Positions 19,888-28,731 of a stretch of 64,000 bases of DNA are shown piece after piece. The DNA is from Sinobacterium caligoides. GTDB lineage: Bacteria > Pseudomonadota > Gammaproteobacteria > Pseudomonadales > Sinobacteriaceae. The DNA lies in contig NZ_RKHR01000004.1 in NCBI RefSeq assembly GCF_003752585.1, positions 682,001 through 746,000 of the forward strand, written 5' to 3'. The translations under genes and the position numbers were made by a program. Every line of letters starts with the position of its first letter. Within the stretch, counting starts at the first letter, position 1. Under the pieces are notes generated by a model that made no database searches, had not been told where the DNA came from, and was given only the letters and a program-made list of their open reading frames with translations.

Positions 19888-20685
19888 AAATACAAATACC
19901 TATTTTTCACATAGATGCAAAGATCTTCGGAGTTCTACTCCAACCACGCAGGGGCATGATCACGAGCCAAACGATAAACTATATTCGAGCAGCTGCCGTA
20001 TTATGGGTTTAGTGAAGCTAATAAGCATTGACTAAGCAGAGGAGCATGTTAATTGAGCGCTCTAACTCAACCCAGTTCAATTCATTTCAGGGGCTTATTT
20101 GCTATTACGTCACAGCTAGAAGTAGGGGTGCTTAATCACCATAACCCAGGAAACGCAGAATAAATAACGGCAAAACCAAGCGGTTAAGAACTCACCGCTT
20201 AACTGTAACTTATCACAATGATGCGATGAAGATTAGTAATTAATCTCCTCTCAATTAGAGGCAAATTAGACCAGCCGGCAGTGTTTTTTGTCGCCTTGAC
20301 CCCAATCAAAACTACCGTGTTAAAATTAAAGAAAAATAGCTGTTCGATCAAAAAACAGTCAGTAGAAGATTTCTTTAATTAATTGTAATAAAGCGAGTCG
20401 CCCTAACTAACAAGCGAGCTGTTGCACATTGTCCAGCACAATAATGGTCACATTTAACGGTAGAAAAACTGTAGAAGCTATTTTTGTTCGCCATCCGTTC
20501 AGCTTTAAATGGCTAGCTAACAATAAAAAATTGATGCTTAACAAGTAACAAAGCCTGAAAGCAATACTCACGCAAACGACCTAAAAACGGTCTCGCATCA
20601 CTGCCAAAGGCTGCGCTACGGCTATTGCATACCAAGGAAACACGCCAAACCTGATATAATTAGCCTCCCTTTACTAGGTACCGCC
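19888..20685. other. Long intergenic region between POT transporter and radical SAM gene
   Basis: About 800 A/T-rich bases between divergent genes, with no coding frame I can support on either strand. It contains two interlocked inverted repeats: AAGCGG (20178-20183) with CCGCTT (20195-20200), and GTTAAG (20183-20188) with CTTAAC (20198-20203). The radical SAM promoter lies at its right end. The rest shows no tRNA, repeat array or known RNA. Confidence 0.5.
20652..20660 (+). promoter_or_regulatory. Extended -10 promoter element for the radical SAM operon
   Basis: TGATATAAT is an extended -10 element (TGn followed by consensus TATAAT), 25 bases before the ATG at 20686. No good -35 is placed correctly, which extended -10 promoters can tolerate. 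Confidence 0.5.
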
Positions 20686-21570
20686 ATGTTCAACTATATC
20701 GAGCCCGTCTTTCGCCCCCCATCAGAAGCTAACTCGCTGATCTTACAGGTTACAAACGGTTGCTCCTGGAATCAATGCAGCTTCTGCGAGATGTATAGCG
20801 AGGCACAGAAACGCTTTTCCGTGACAGCCAGCGACATTGTCGAGCAACACATTATTGCCGCCAGTCAATCTGGTCGACGTATCGATAAGGTCTTCCTCGC
20901 CGATGGTGACGCCATGGCACTCTCCTTCAGGCGACTAGAAGAGATCTTGCTGCTCATCCGCCAATACTTACCCACTGTGCGACGTGTCTCTAGTTACTGC
21001 TTACCACGCAACCTACTGAAGAAGACGCCCGAGCAGCTGAGCGTGCTCAATTCGCTCGGTTTACAGTTGATGTATGTCGGCTGTGAGAGTGGAGACGACG
21101 AGATTCTCACGTTGATTCACAAGGGCGAAACGCTACAGTCCTCTATCGACGCCCTCGTAAAGATCAAACAAGCCGGCATGAAGGCTTCCGTAATGATTCT
21201 CAATGGCATGGGTGGTGCTCACTATAGCGAGCAACACGCTCGTCACTCCGCCGCACTCGTCAACGCAACTCAGCCCGAATTTCTCTCCACTCTGGTACTA
21301 TCATTCCCCTGCGGCCCAGAGCGTTACCAAGAAAGCTTTAAGGGAAGATTCATCGCGCTAAGTCAACAACTGCTATTCAACGAAATCCGCCTTTTCTTGA
21401 GTCTGCTCGAACTTGAGAAGACCGTCTTCCGCAGCGACCATGCCTCCAACTACCTGGTGCTAAAAGGGATCCTCGGCCGTGATAAGAGCAAGTTACTTCA
21501 CACAATTGACCAGGCGATTGCTCACCCTGATCGTACCCCGCTCAGAGAAGAGTGGCAGAGAGGCTTATAG
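20686..21570 (+). CDS. Radical SAM protein
   Basis: A 294-residue radical SAM enzyme of unknown reaction. The iron-sulfur motif is GCSWNQCSFC, with cysteines at residues 26, 31 and 34, that is CX4CX2C rather than the classic CX3CX2C; related uncharacterised families share the GCxxNxCxFC form. Later segments VFLADGDAM and LMYVGCESGDDEIL match the radical SAM barrel strands. The MFS gene starts 3 bases after its stop, so the two are cotranscribed. I cannot name the substrate. Confidence 0.88.
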   Translation: MFNYIEPVFRPPSEANSLILQVTNGCSWNQCSFCEMYSEAQKRFSVTASDIVEQHIIAASQSGRRIDKVFLADGDAMALSFRRLEEILLLIRQYLPTVRRVSSYCLPRNLLKKTPEQLSVLNSLGLQLMYVGCESGDDEILTLIHKGETLQSSIDALVKIKQAGMKASVMILNGMGGAHYSEQHARHSAALVNATQPEFLSTLVLSFPCGPERYQESFKGRFIALSQQLLFNEIRLFLSLLELEKTVFRSDHASNYLVLKGILGRDKSKLLHTIDQAIAHPDRTPLREEWQRGL

Positions 21571-21573
21571 TCG

Positions 21574-22785
21574 GTGAGCAAAAAAGATCTAGCTTTGAGT
21601 GAAAATACGCTCATCTGGCTACTAGCCGCTGTTCAGTTCATCAATGTCATCGACTTCATGATGATCATGCCCCTTGGCCCCGACCTCGCCAAAGGGCTCG
21701 GCATGAACAGCAGTGATATTGGCTCTATCACCGCCGCCTACACCTTTTCTGCTGCCACTGCTGCGATCTTAAGCGCTAGGTTCATCGATCGATTCCGTCG
21801 CAAAGCCGTCCTCACCTTTACCTTGCTGGGTCTCTCCATCGGCACCCTCGCTGCCGCCTTCAGTCAAAATACCGAGCAGCTCATCGCCTGCCGGGTTATC
21901 GCGGGTGGGTTTGCAGGCCCAGCCACCTCCATTGCCATGTCCCTGCTGATCGATCATATCCCTGTCGAGCGCCGTGGCCGCGCCATGGGAAAGGTCATGG
22001 GTGCCTTCTCTGTCGCAGCCGTATTGGGCGTACCTACGGGTATGCAGTTGAGCATCTGGTTTAGTTGGCATGCGCCTTTTCTACTCATCGGCAGTATTGG
22101 CCTCATCGTCAGCCTACTCATTTCACTGATACTGCCCAAGGGAGAGCGGCCCGCAACGAAAGAGCAGGCCGTTTCACTGCCAACCCTGCTCGCTCATCCA
22201 GGTGTGATGATCAGCTATCTGATGACCGCTGGCGCGATGTTGGCTGGCTTTCTTTTAATTCCGAACTTTTCTAGTTACTTTCAGTTTAATCTGGGCTTTC
22301 CCCGTGAGGATATCGGTAGCCTTTATCTTGTCGGCGGCATCGCCAGCTTCTTCAGCATGCGTATCGCCGGTCAAATGGTCGACCGTTTCGGCTCTACTCC
22401 TATCGCCTGGGCTGCTTGGTTGAGTAGCGCCAGCATCGTCTTTGTCGCTTTCATACTGCAATTACAGGTGCCATTATGGCTTGTTTTCATCATTTTCATG
22501 TCGGCCAATGCCACCCGTAATGTCGCTATTCAAGCCCTCGCCAGCCAAGTTCCGCCCGCCGCTTTGCGGGGCGCCTATATGTCACTACAATCAGCGACCC
22601 GGCATATCTCTACCGGCCTCGCCGCCTCAATCGCCAGCATGGTACTTAGCAGCGGGCCCGACGCCCGCCTACAACACTTCGACAGCTTAGCTTGGCTCAC
22701 CATCTTCATTTCAATCCTCGTCCCTATTGCCATGCACTTAACACAACATGCATTATCACAGCGCAAAAGCCACCCTCTACAATAA
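21574..22785 (+). CDS. MFS transporter
   Basis: A 403-residue 12-helix major facilitator, in the drug:H+ antiporter/sugar efflux size class. The cytoplasmic loop between helices 2 and 3 reads ARFIDRFRRKAVLTF, the degenerate MFS motif A, and the RVIAGGFAGPATSIAMSLL stretch resembles motif C-like efflux sequences. GTG 21574 is the start and lies 3 bases after the radical SAM stop, so the transporter may move a product or substrate of that enzyme. The substrate is not predictable. Confidence 0.9.
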   Translation: MSKKDLALSENTLIWLLAAVQFINVIDFMMIMPLGPDLAKGLGMNSSDIGSITAAYTFSAATAAILSARFIDRFRRKAVLTFTLLGLSIGTLAAAFSQNTEQLIACRVIAGGFAGPATSIAMSLLIDHIPVERRGRAMGKVMGAFSVAAVLGVPTGMQLSIWFSWHAPFLLIGSIGLIVSLLISLILPKGERPATKEQAVSLPTLLAHPGVMISYLMTAGAMLAGFLLIPNFSSYFQFNLGFPREDIGSLYLVGGIASFFSMRIAGQMVDRFGSTPIAWAAWLSSASIVFVAFILQLQVPLWLVFIIFMSANATRNVAIQALASQVPPAALRGAYMSLQSATRHISTGLAASIASMVLSSGPDARLQHFDSLAWLTIFISILVPIAMHLTQHALSQRKSHPLQ

Positions 22786-22837
22786 GAGTTATCTCCCCTT
22801 ATGCTCGGCCATAATAAAAAGACTGAAGGTAAATACG

Positions 22838-23218
22838 ATGCCCTACTCCCCTGAATTAAACAACGCTCAATATATGAGTTTCACCACCTATCGTAAGACT
22901 GGCGTTGCCGTTTCAACCCCTCTCTGGTGCGCAGGTGATGGCCATCATTATTATATTTTCTCGGCAGCAAACGCTGGCAAGGTCAAGCGTTTAAAAAATA
23001 GTACAAAAGCAGCACTAACCCCCTGCAACTTCAAAGGTGACACCTACGGCAACACGCTACCAGCTAGCGCCGAACTCATTTCAGAAAAAAGTGATATTCT
23101 ACGCGCCCAGCAAGTCCTACTAAAAAAATATGGCTGGCAACTGCGCCTCACCGACCTGTTATCGCGTCTATCCGGCAAGTACCATAAGCGCCAATACATT
23201 CGCGTCACTATTAATTAA
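22838..23218 (+). CDS. PPOX-class (pyridoxamine 5'-phosphate oxidase-like) flavin/F420 split-barrel protein
   Basis: A 126-residue split-barrel protein. The run MSFTTYRKTGVAVSTPLW, then HHYYIFSAANAGKVKRLKNS and AALTPCNFKGD fits the small PPOX class often named F420-dependent oxidoreductase (Rv2061-like). Many such proteins bind FMN or other cofactors, so F420 use should not be assumed. ATG 22838 has AAGGT nine bases upstream; an open frame extends further upstream but overlaps the MFS gene and lacks family sequence. It follows the MFS gene by 52 bases and may be part of the same transcript. Confidence 0.8.
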   Translation: MPYSPELNNAQYMSFTTYRKTGVAVSTPLWCAGDGHHYYIFSAANAGKVKRLKNSTKAALTPCNFKGDTYGNTLPASAELISEKSDILRAQQVLLKKYGWQLRLTDLLSRLSGKYHKRQYIRVTIN

Positions 23219-23289
23219 ACGGCGAATAATTAATGACGTAAAACGCTTTTTCAGCACGCCTGTACGGAGCAAAACATAAACAGCAGACG

Positions 23290-23316
23290 ATAAAAAGCCA
23301 GCATTAAGCTGGCTTA
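23290..23316 (-). terminator. Intrinsic terminator after the Ap4A phosphorylase gene
   Basis: On the minus strand AAGCCAGC (23308-23315) pairs with GCTGGCTT (23295-23302), loop of five, followed by a T run. Its T tract points away from 23462, fitting the end of that gene. Confidence 0.8.
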
Positions 23317-23461
23317 TAAAGAGCAACATCCTCTGTCTTGGTCACATCCTGTAACCATTCGCATCATCCTAATGCGTAGTAACATTATTCATTTCTTTAA
23401 GGCCGTTGAACAGACGCATAAACCTAGATGTCTGTAGGACATATCCTACGTGAGCGCCGTA

Positions 23462-24343
23462 TTACTTCGCTGCTTGTCGCAACAGCGCCGACACGCCTAT
23501 GCGTTTCAATGTTTGCAGCTGCCCACGATCCGTCAGCAGTATCGCACCAGCATACCCCAGCGCATTAATACCAATACCCTCTACCTCTGCCGTAGTACGC
23601 GGCACCAACCATAGCCAGTCACGATTAATCAGTAGGTTATAAGGTGGCAGGGCACCGTTGATATCGCAGATCAAACCTAACCGAGCGACCATACGTAAGT
23701 ACAATTGATAAGCTGATTTGGCACGCTCTGCCACTGTCGCCATCTTCGGTAACCGCACCACCAAGTTATCAAAGGGCAGCTCAGCCACACAATCAATTCC
23801 CTCTACAGGGCCATATTTCTCTAGGATATTGAGGAAGGGGAAATCTCCGTGGTCACCGAGAGGAGAAGCAATCAGCTGCAAGTGTTTGTGATTAACACTG
23901 GCGCCTGCCTGCGCTGATGAGTTATAAAACCCTAAACCGCCCAGCGCGCCAATAGTAAAGCAGAAAGCATGAAAATCGGCCGGAGTGAGGGGCATCGCCT
24001 GCGCCTCCTCATGTTTTGCAACCATCAAGACATGACGAGGCATCACATTGTATTTGTTTAATAGGCAAACATGTGTCGCCGATATATCCCCGACACAGAG
24101 CCCTTCATCATAGGGCAAGAAAGGATTGCCAGACTCTACGCCAGTCGACGAGCTTCGTTGCCGCTGTTGTTTGCACACACGAATCAATACCGGCAAACCA
24201 TCGGATTGCGCCATGGCTCCGGCGGTAGCAATTGTCTTTAAGGCTTTATGGTGCCGGGCATAGGCAACACTCTCCTTCACCCTGTCAGACATATCGTCAA
24301 GAGACAGCGGTAACGCTACTTGTTTTCCCTCAATCACAGCCAT
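23462..24343 (-). CDS. ATP adenylyltransferase (Ap4A phosphorylase, APA1/2 type)
   Basis: A 293-residue HIT-superfamily enzyme that phosphorolyses Ap4A to ATP and ADP. The catalytic stretch is SVNHKHLQL, the HxHxQ form of the histidine triad used in this family; upstream sit NPFLPYDEGL and HVCLLNKYNVMPRHVLMV, matching the ATP adenylyltransferase N-terminal domain, and the C-terminal domain reads WLWLVPRT. I start at ATG 24343; a TTG at 24349 is in frame. It is a single-gene unit with its own terminator. ApaH (776-1588) also destroys Ap4A, by hydrolysis. Confidence 0.92.
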   Translation of the reverse strand: MAVIEGKQVALPLSLDDMSDRVKESVAYARHHKALKTIATAGAMAQSDGLPVLIRVCKQQRQRSSSTGVESGNPFLPYDEGLCVGDISATHVCLLNKYNVMPRHVLMVAKHEEAQAMPLTPADFHAFCFTIGALGGLGFYNSSAQAGASVNHKHLQLIASPLGDHGDFPFLNILEKYGPVEGIDCVAELPFDNLVVRLPKMATVAERAKSAYQLYLRMVARLGLICDINGALPPYNLLINRDWLWLVPRTTAEVEGIGINALGYAGAILLTDRGQLQTLKRIGVSALLRQAAK

Positions 24344-24649
24344 AAACAACCAATACCATTAAGTTTTATTATTTCGGATCATTGTTTGCGTTGCCCCCTT
24401 TCGCCACCACCAAGCCTTAACAAGGGTCATATATATTCAAGCACATAGCAACAATATTCAATGCTTATCTAAACTCTGTCGGGATAATTTACGACACGAC
24501 AAGCAGCTGAATAGTGACAATGGCACGAAACCAACAGCTAGACCCCTCCCGACTCCCCCTAAAGCGATTAAGTCGATGCGCAATAGTACGAGCATACCGA
24601 GACGAAAAAGCCTGTATAATGGCCCAAAGCACTCATTTGAGCCTATGTG
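24344..24649. other. Intergenic region between Ap4A phosphorylase and cmoA
   Basis: About 300 bases between divergent genes. A consensus TATAAT at 24615-24620 lies 30 bases before cmoA and is its likely -10 element; I see no strong -35. An open frame on the minus strand (24458-24808) overlaps cmoA and is not supported. Confidence 0.45.
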
Positions 24650-25381
24650 ATGACGCCAAAAACAGATCAGATATACGCCGCGGCTAGCGGCAGGCCTGCC
24701 GACTTTCGCTTCGATAGCAAAGTCGCCCAAGTCTTTGCCGATATGATCGCTCGCTCCGTACCCGGTTATGGACTCACCCTCGACATGATTGGCGTCATCG
24801 CCAAGCACTACGTAACCGATGGCAGCCAGTGCTACGACCTCGGCTGCTCACTGGGGGCTTCTACTCTCGCTATTCGCCACAATATTGTCGCCAAAGACAC
24901 TCACATCATTGGCATCGACAATTCCTCGGCGATGATCGATCAGTGCCGTCAGAATATCGCCGACAACCCCGAGCTTCCGACCGTCGAACTGAGAGCCGAA
25001 GACCTTTTAGACAGTCAGTTCGGCAACGCCTCATTGGTGACCATGAACTTCACCTTGCAGTTTATCGCCGCCGAACAGCGTCCTAGCTTACTCAAACGCA
25101 TCGCAGACGGCATGAATGAGGGCGGGGCAATGATCCTGTCAGAAAAAATAGCGCTTACCGGCAGCATGGAGCAGGAGGTCATGACCGACCTTCACCACGG
25201 TTTCAAGGCCGCCATGGGCTATAGCGAAATGGAGATCGCTCAGAAACGCCAAGCTATCGAAAACGTCCTCATCCCGGACACCGTCGACACCCACAAAGAG
25301 CGTTTACACGACGCAGGCTTCAGCCACGTCTACCTCTGGTTCCAGTGTTTTAACTTTGTCTCATTATTGGCGATAAAATGA
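24650..25381 (+). CDS. cmoA: Carboxy-S-adenosyl-L-methionine synthase CmoA
   Basis: Makes carboxy-SAM from SAM and prephenate for cmo5U34 modification of tRNA wobble positions. The 243-residue protein has the SAM-binding motif CYDLGCSLGASTLAIR and the CmoA stretch FRFDSKVAQVFADMIARSVPGY near its N-terminus (part quoted). The start is ATG 24650; a GTG directly before it is also in frame. The stop overlaps the cmoB start by 4 bases (ATGA), so the pair is translationally coupled. Confidence 0.96.
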   Translation: MTPKTDQIYAAASGRPADFRFDSKVAQVFADMIARSVPGYGLTLDMIGVIAKHYVTDGSQCYDLGCSLGASTLAIRHNIVAKDTHIIGIDNSSAMIDQCRQNIADNPELPTVELRAEDLLDSQFGNASLVTMNFTLQFIAAEQRPSLLKRIADGMNEGGAMILSEKIALTGSMEQEVMTDLHHGFKAAMGYSEMEIAQKRQAIENVLIPDTVDTHKERLHDAGFSHVYLWFQCFNFVSLLAIK

Positions 25382-26352
25382 TCGATTTACACTCTTTCTA
25401 CCAACATATATCCAACCCCGATCATCCCCTTGAGCCCTATGTCGAGGCGCTACGCAAAGCTATCGAGCAAAGTTACACGCCCAACGCACACGGCGATGAA
25501 AAGATCTGGCAAAGCATCGTAGAGCAGCTACCCTCGCTCAGCGGTAGCACCGACCTCAGTGGAGATACCGTCAGCGTGCGTGGCGACTGCAACATCGAGC
25601 AGCGACAAGCACTCAAGCAGACGCTGCTACAGCTGCACCCCTGGCGCAAGGGACCCTTCGAACTGTTTGGCATGCACCTCGATACTGAATGGCGCTCCGA
25701 TTGGAAGTGGCAACGCGTGCTACCTCACCTCGGTGAGCTGCGCTATAAGAATATACTCGATGTCGGCTGCGGCAGCGGTTACCACTGTTTGCGCATGGCA
25801 GGCGCAGGTGCCAACAGCGTCGTTGGTATCGACCCATCGCTCAAGTTTCTCTATCAATTTAAGGCGATCAACCACTACGCTAAAGTTGATAATGTGCATC
25901 TGCTGCCGCTGAAGAGCGAACAGCTCCCCGCGCGCATGCAATGCTTCGACACCGTCTTCTCGATGGGCGTGCTCTACCATCGTCGCAGCCCCTTCGACCA
26001 CCTTGACGAGCTCAAGTACGCCCTCAAACCCGGCGGCCAACTGGTACTCGAAACTCTTGTCGTCGACGGCGATGAGCATACGGTGTTAGTGCCTGGTGAT
26101 CGTTATGCGCAAATGCGTAATGTCTGGTTCCTACCCAGTGCCAAGGAACTCCTACGCTGGGTTGAGCGAACTGGTTTTATCGACGCAAAGATTGTCGATA
26201 TCGATACCACACAGCTAGAGGAGCAACGCAGCACAGAGTGGATGCACTTCCAGTCACTAGTGGACTTCCTCGACCCAGATGACAACAAAAAGACTGTTGA
26301 AGGCTATCAAGCCCCCACTCGCGCCACCATCATTGCCACTCGCGGCCGCTAG
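25378..26352 (+). CDS. cmoB: tRNA U34 carboxymethyltransferase CmoB
   Basis: Transfers the carboxymethyl group from carboxy-SAM to 5-hydroxyuridine at tRNA position 34. The 324-residue length matches E. coli CmoB (323). Visible features are the N-terminal helical domain, WRKGPFELFGMHLDTEWRSD, the Rossmann motif ILDVGCGSGYHCLRM, and the later FSMGVLYHRRSPFDHL typical of CmoB. It overlaps cmoA by 4 bases. Confidence 0.97.
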   Translation: MIDLHSFYQHISNPDHPLEPYVEALRKAIEQSYTPNAHGDEKIWQSIVEQLPSLSGSTDLSGDTVSVRGDCNIEQRQALKQTLLQLHPWRKGPFELFGMHLDTEWRSDWKWQRVLPHLGELRYKNILDVGCGSGYHCLRMAGAGANSVVGIDPSLKFLYQFKAINHYAKVDNVHLLPLKSEQLPARMQCFDTVFSMGVLYHRRSPFDHLDELKYALKPGGQLVLETLVVDGDEHTVLVPGDRYAQMRNVWFLPSAKELLRWVERTGFIDAKIVDIDTTQLEEQRSTEWMHFQSLVDFLDPDDNKKTVEGYQAPTRATIIATRGR

Positions 26353-26631
26353 TATCTATTCCGTGCAGGGACGCCGGATTTGCTTCATCGAAAAAGCTCT
26401 GCTAGGGTGTCTAAACACTACCCGCTAAAGTAAAGTGCGTAGAAACAACAGGGTAGCAACAATAATTTTTAAATTAATCGCGCCATAAAGAAAAAATAAA
26501 GATTAGATTTGTAGGATTTACCATGGGCGCATAACCCTGCGTCAGCTAACGATTCCACTGTACACGGAGCGACTCAGTCGGGGTAGCAACGGAGACCGGC
26601 AAGCTCTTGTCCGCATACAAGGAGAAGCACC

Positions 26632-26724
26632 ATGAAAGACCAGCAAGGCTCAATCATCATCAATATCTTCGCCGCCCTATTTGTTATTAGCCTATCAACT
26701 GTCTGGGGGCTAGCCTTCTTATAG
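26632..26724 (+). CDS. 30-residue candidate single-helix membrane peptide
   Basis: A short frame reading MKDQQGSIIINIFAALF then a hydrophobic run ending LAFL. It has a strong ribosome binding site (AAGGAG, 8 bases before the ATG) and is followed 24 bases later by a terminator, so it looks like an independent unit. The charged N-terminus and roughly 22-residue hydrophobic span predict one membrane helix. I do not recognise the family. It could also be a leader-type peptide, but no gene lies downstream on this strand. Confidence 0.55.
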   Translation: MKDQQGSIIINIFAALFVISLSTVWGLAFL

Positions 26725-26748
26725 AGGATCGTAGCAGTGCACAGAGCG

Positions 26749-26780
26749 AAACCCTCTGCTCAGCACAGAGGGTTTTCTTG
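26749..26780 (+). terminator. Intrinsic terminator after the 30-residue frame
   Basis: AAACCCTCTG (26749-26758) pairs exactly with CAGAGGGTTT (26766-26775), loop of seven, followed by a short T-rich tail. It lies between the small frame and the convergent pldA and may serve both strands. Confidence 0.75.
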
Positions 26781-26800
26781 CTAGACTCTAACGAACTGCC

Positions 26801-27841
26801 TTATAGCCAGTCCGTTAGCATCACACCGACACTCAAGCGATTCGTATAGTTATCATAATCGATTAAGCTTTCGCCATAGCCGTTATAAAACTGCACATAC
26901 CCTTTCAATCGCCCTGGTATTGGGAAGGTGTAATCCACCTGCACCGCCCCTTTATTTTCCGACTCCAAGTTATTACGCAACATCACCGTCACCGCCTGCT
27001 CGTTATCAAACTGATAACGTCCCGAAAGCTCACCGTAACCCATGTATTTATACAGATCCGGGTTATCGTCTCCCTTACTCGACCCCGGCTTCTTTTCGTC
27101 TTCAGGTAATCGGTACCAAGGACGTACCGATAGGTAGAAGGGACCGTTCTCAAAGATAAAGTCAGCAACAATGCGGTTCCAACTTCTCGAGTTGCCGCCG
27201 TCACGACCATTCGATTGATGGTTAAAGCCAAAGTTCACCAGCTGTAAATTCCAATCCCCGATACTATAGTCCGTGCGAAACGCAGCCCACACCTCAGGCT
27301 CATGGTTAATCTCACGAAAGGGCGCCGAGGCTTTATTGTTGTAGGCCTGCCACCAAGAGACAGAAGTATAGCCAACATACAAACTGCCTCGATCACCAAT
27401 CAGGCCATCGATTAAACGCGCCTTCAAGCTAACCTGAAACTTCACCTCAGTATTGTCCACCGCATCTTCATCTAGATTCTCTGTTCTGTGCGGTGGTCTC
27501 ATATGACTGTTGTAGCTGACAGGGAGAATATAGTTCGGCTTGTGCGGCAAGATCACATATTTATCATCGGCGAGACGGTCCTCCTCGACAATGCGCTCTT
27601 TCACAGCATATTTCTTTCCTTCGACTTTGGACAATTTACCCTTGCCAATAATCTTCTCTTCATCGCCTAAGAGGCTAGCCTCACAGTGTTTTCTAACCTC
27701 AATCAACGTCGTCTCCGAGGATGCGTGACGCATTTGATCTAATAGGCATTCGTCATAAGAGGCGTCTGCAAAAGAAGATAAACTAATAAGAAGCCCGGGA
27801 ATTAACACCCAGCACTCACGACTAGTTAATTGATTTTTCAT
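26801..27841 (-). CDS. pldA: Outer membrane phospholipase A1 (OMPLA)
   Basis: Calcium-dependent outer-membrane beta-barrel that hydrolyses phospholipids mislocalised in the outer leaflet. The 346-residue precursor (ATG 27841) has a signal peptide ending SFADA. The catalytic triad is visible as H208, S210 and N222 in GFNHQSNGRDGG...SWNR, with the same spacing as His142-Ser144-Asn156 of E. coli. Compared with E. coli PldA (289 residues) it has a longer N-terminal segment (about residues 28-125) before the barrel. An in-frame upstream start at 27889 would bury the signal peptide and is not used. Confidence 0.95.
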   Translation of the reverse strand: MKNQLTSRECWVLIPGLLISLSSFADASYDECLLDQMRHASSETTLIEVRKHCEASLLGDEEKIIGKGKLSKVEGKKYAVKERIVEEDRLADDKYVILPHKPNYILPVSYNSHMRPPHRTENLDEDAVDNTEVKFQVSLKARLIDGLIGDRGSLYVGYTSVSWWQAYNNKASAPFREINHEPEVWAAFRTDYSIGDWNLQLVNFGFNHQSNGRDGGNSRSWNRIVADFIFENGPFYLSVRPWYRLPEDEKKPGSSKGDDNPDLYKYMGYGELSGRYQFDNEQAVTVMLRNNLESENKGAVQVDYTFPIPGRLKGYVQFYNGYGESLIDYDNYTNRLSVGVMLTDWL

Positions 27842-27984
27842 TATTTTAACTTTCCCATTCAGTAGTACACAACATCGATCTACTTGCACATTTCACCATC
27901 TATGCCATAACAAATATAGCCCCAACGGTTATTTTTCCATCACATTTTTGTCGCTTTGTTCCAAAAGTCGTAGTGAGTATCCCC

Positions 27985-28710
27985 ATGGACGCGAGTAACA
28001 CCCCCCACACACAAGCCCAGCCACACAGTGTACGAAGAAACACTGTAAACCATATCTATCAGGAGCTTAAAGAGCAAATATTGCGCTTTGACATCCCCCC
28101 AGGAGCTCGCCTCACGGAAGTCCAAACCGCACAAAAGTTTGGCGTCAGCCGCACCCCTATCCGGCAGGCATTGCAACATCTAGAAACAGACGGTCTATTG
28201 GTTATTCGCCCAAAGCAAGGTTGCTTCGTGCGCAGCGTCGAATTAGATGCCATTAAACATTACTATCAACTGCGAGAATACCTAGAACAGATGGCCGTTC
28301 GCACCGCCTGCAAAAACATGAGTGACCAGGCGCTACAAGCTCTCGCTAACCAATGGCAACCCAATACACTGGCTCTACGCAACTCCGACACACTGCTAGA
28401 GCAGGATGAGCGATTTCACTTACAGCTAGCTCGAGGCGGCGGCAACAAAGTCTTACCGAGATACCTGCGTGAAATTAACGGTCACATACGACTTATTCGC
28501 CTCGGTCTACTCCAGCAGGATCAACACCCCGATGACATGGCCGAGGAACACTTTGCCATTATTCAAGCCCTGCTCCAGCGCAATGAAGAGCTCGCCTGCC
28601 AAAGAATGGACAGGCACATCAATACAAGGACTCTCCTGCTCGACAGTCTTGATCTGACGACCATCACTCAGAGCCATACAGTGACAACACCGCCCAATAC
28701 CTTCAACTAA
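27985..28710 (+). CDS. GntR family transcriptional regulator, FadR (FCD) subgroup
   Basis: A 241-residue DNA-binding protein. The winged helix occupies about residues 20-85, with IPPGARLTEVQTAQKFGVSR and TPIRQALQHLETDGL as the GntR signature, followed by an all-helical FCD ligand domain containing the conserved D and H positions (LEQDERFHLQLA, EEHFAIIQAL). Members often control organic-acid or amino-acid catabolism; the target here is unknown. ATG 27985 is my choice; GTG 27973 in frame would add four residues. It is divergent from pldA. Confidence 0.9.
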   Translation: MDASNTPHTQAQPHSVRRNTVNHIYQELKEQILRFDIPPGARLTEVQTAQKFGVSRTPIRQALQHLETDGLLVIRPKQGCFVRSVELDAIKHYYQLREYLEQMAVRTACKNMSDQALQALANQWQPNTLALRNSDTLLEQDERFHLQLARGGGNKVLPRYLREINGHIRLIRLGLLQQDQHPDDMAEEHFAIIQALLQRNEELACQRMDRHINTRTLLLDSLDLTTITQSHTVTTPPNTFN

Positions 28711-28731
28711 GGAGCCCAATAACAGTCAGCA

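Noticed and set aside
24458-24808. 116-codon frame on the minus strand overlapping cmoA
   Set aside because: cmoA is certain on the plus strand; the antisense frame has no recognisable sequence.
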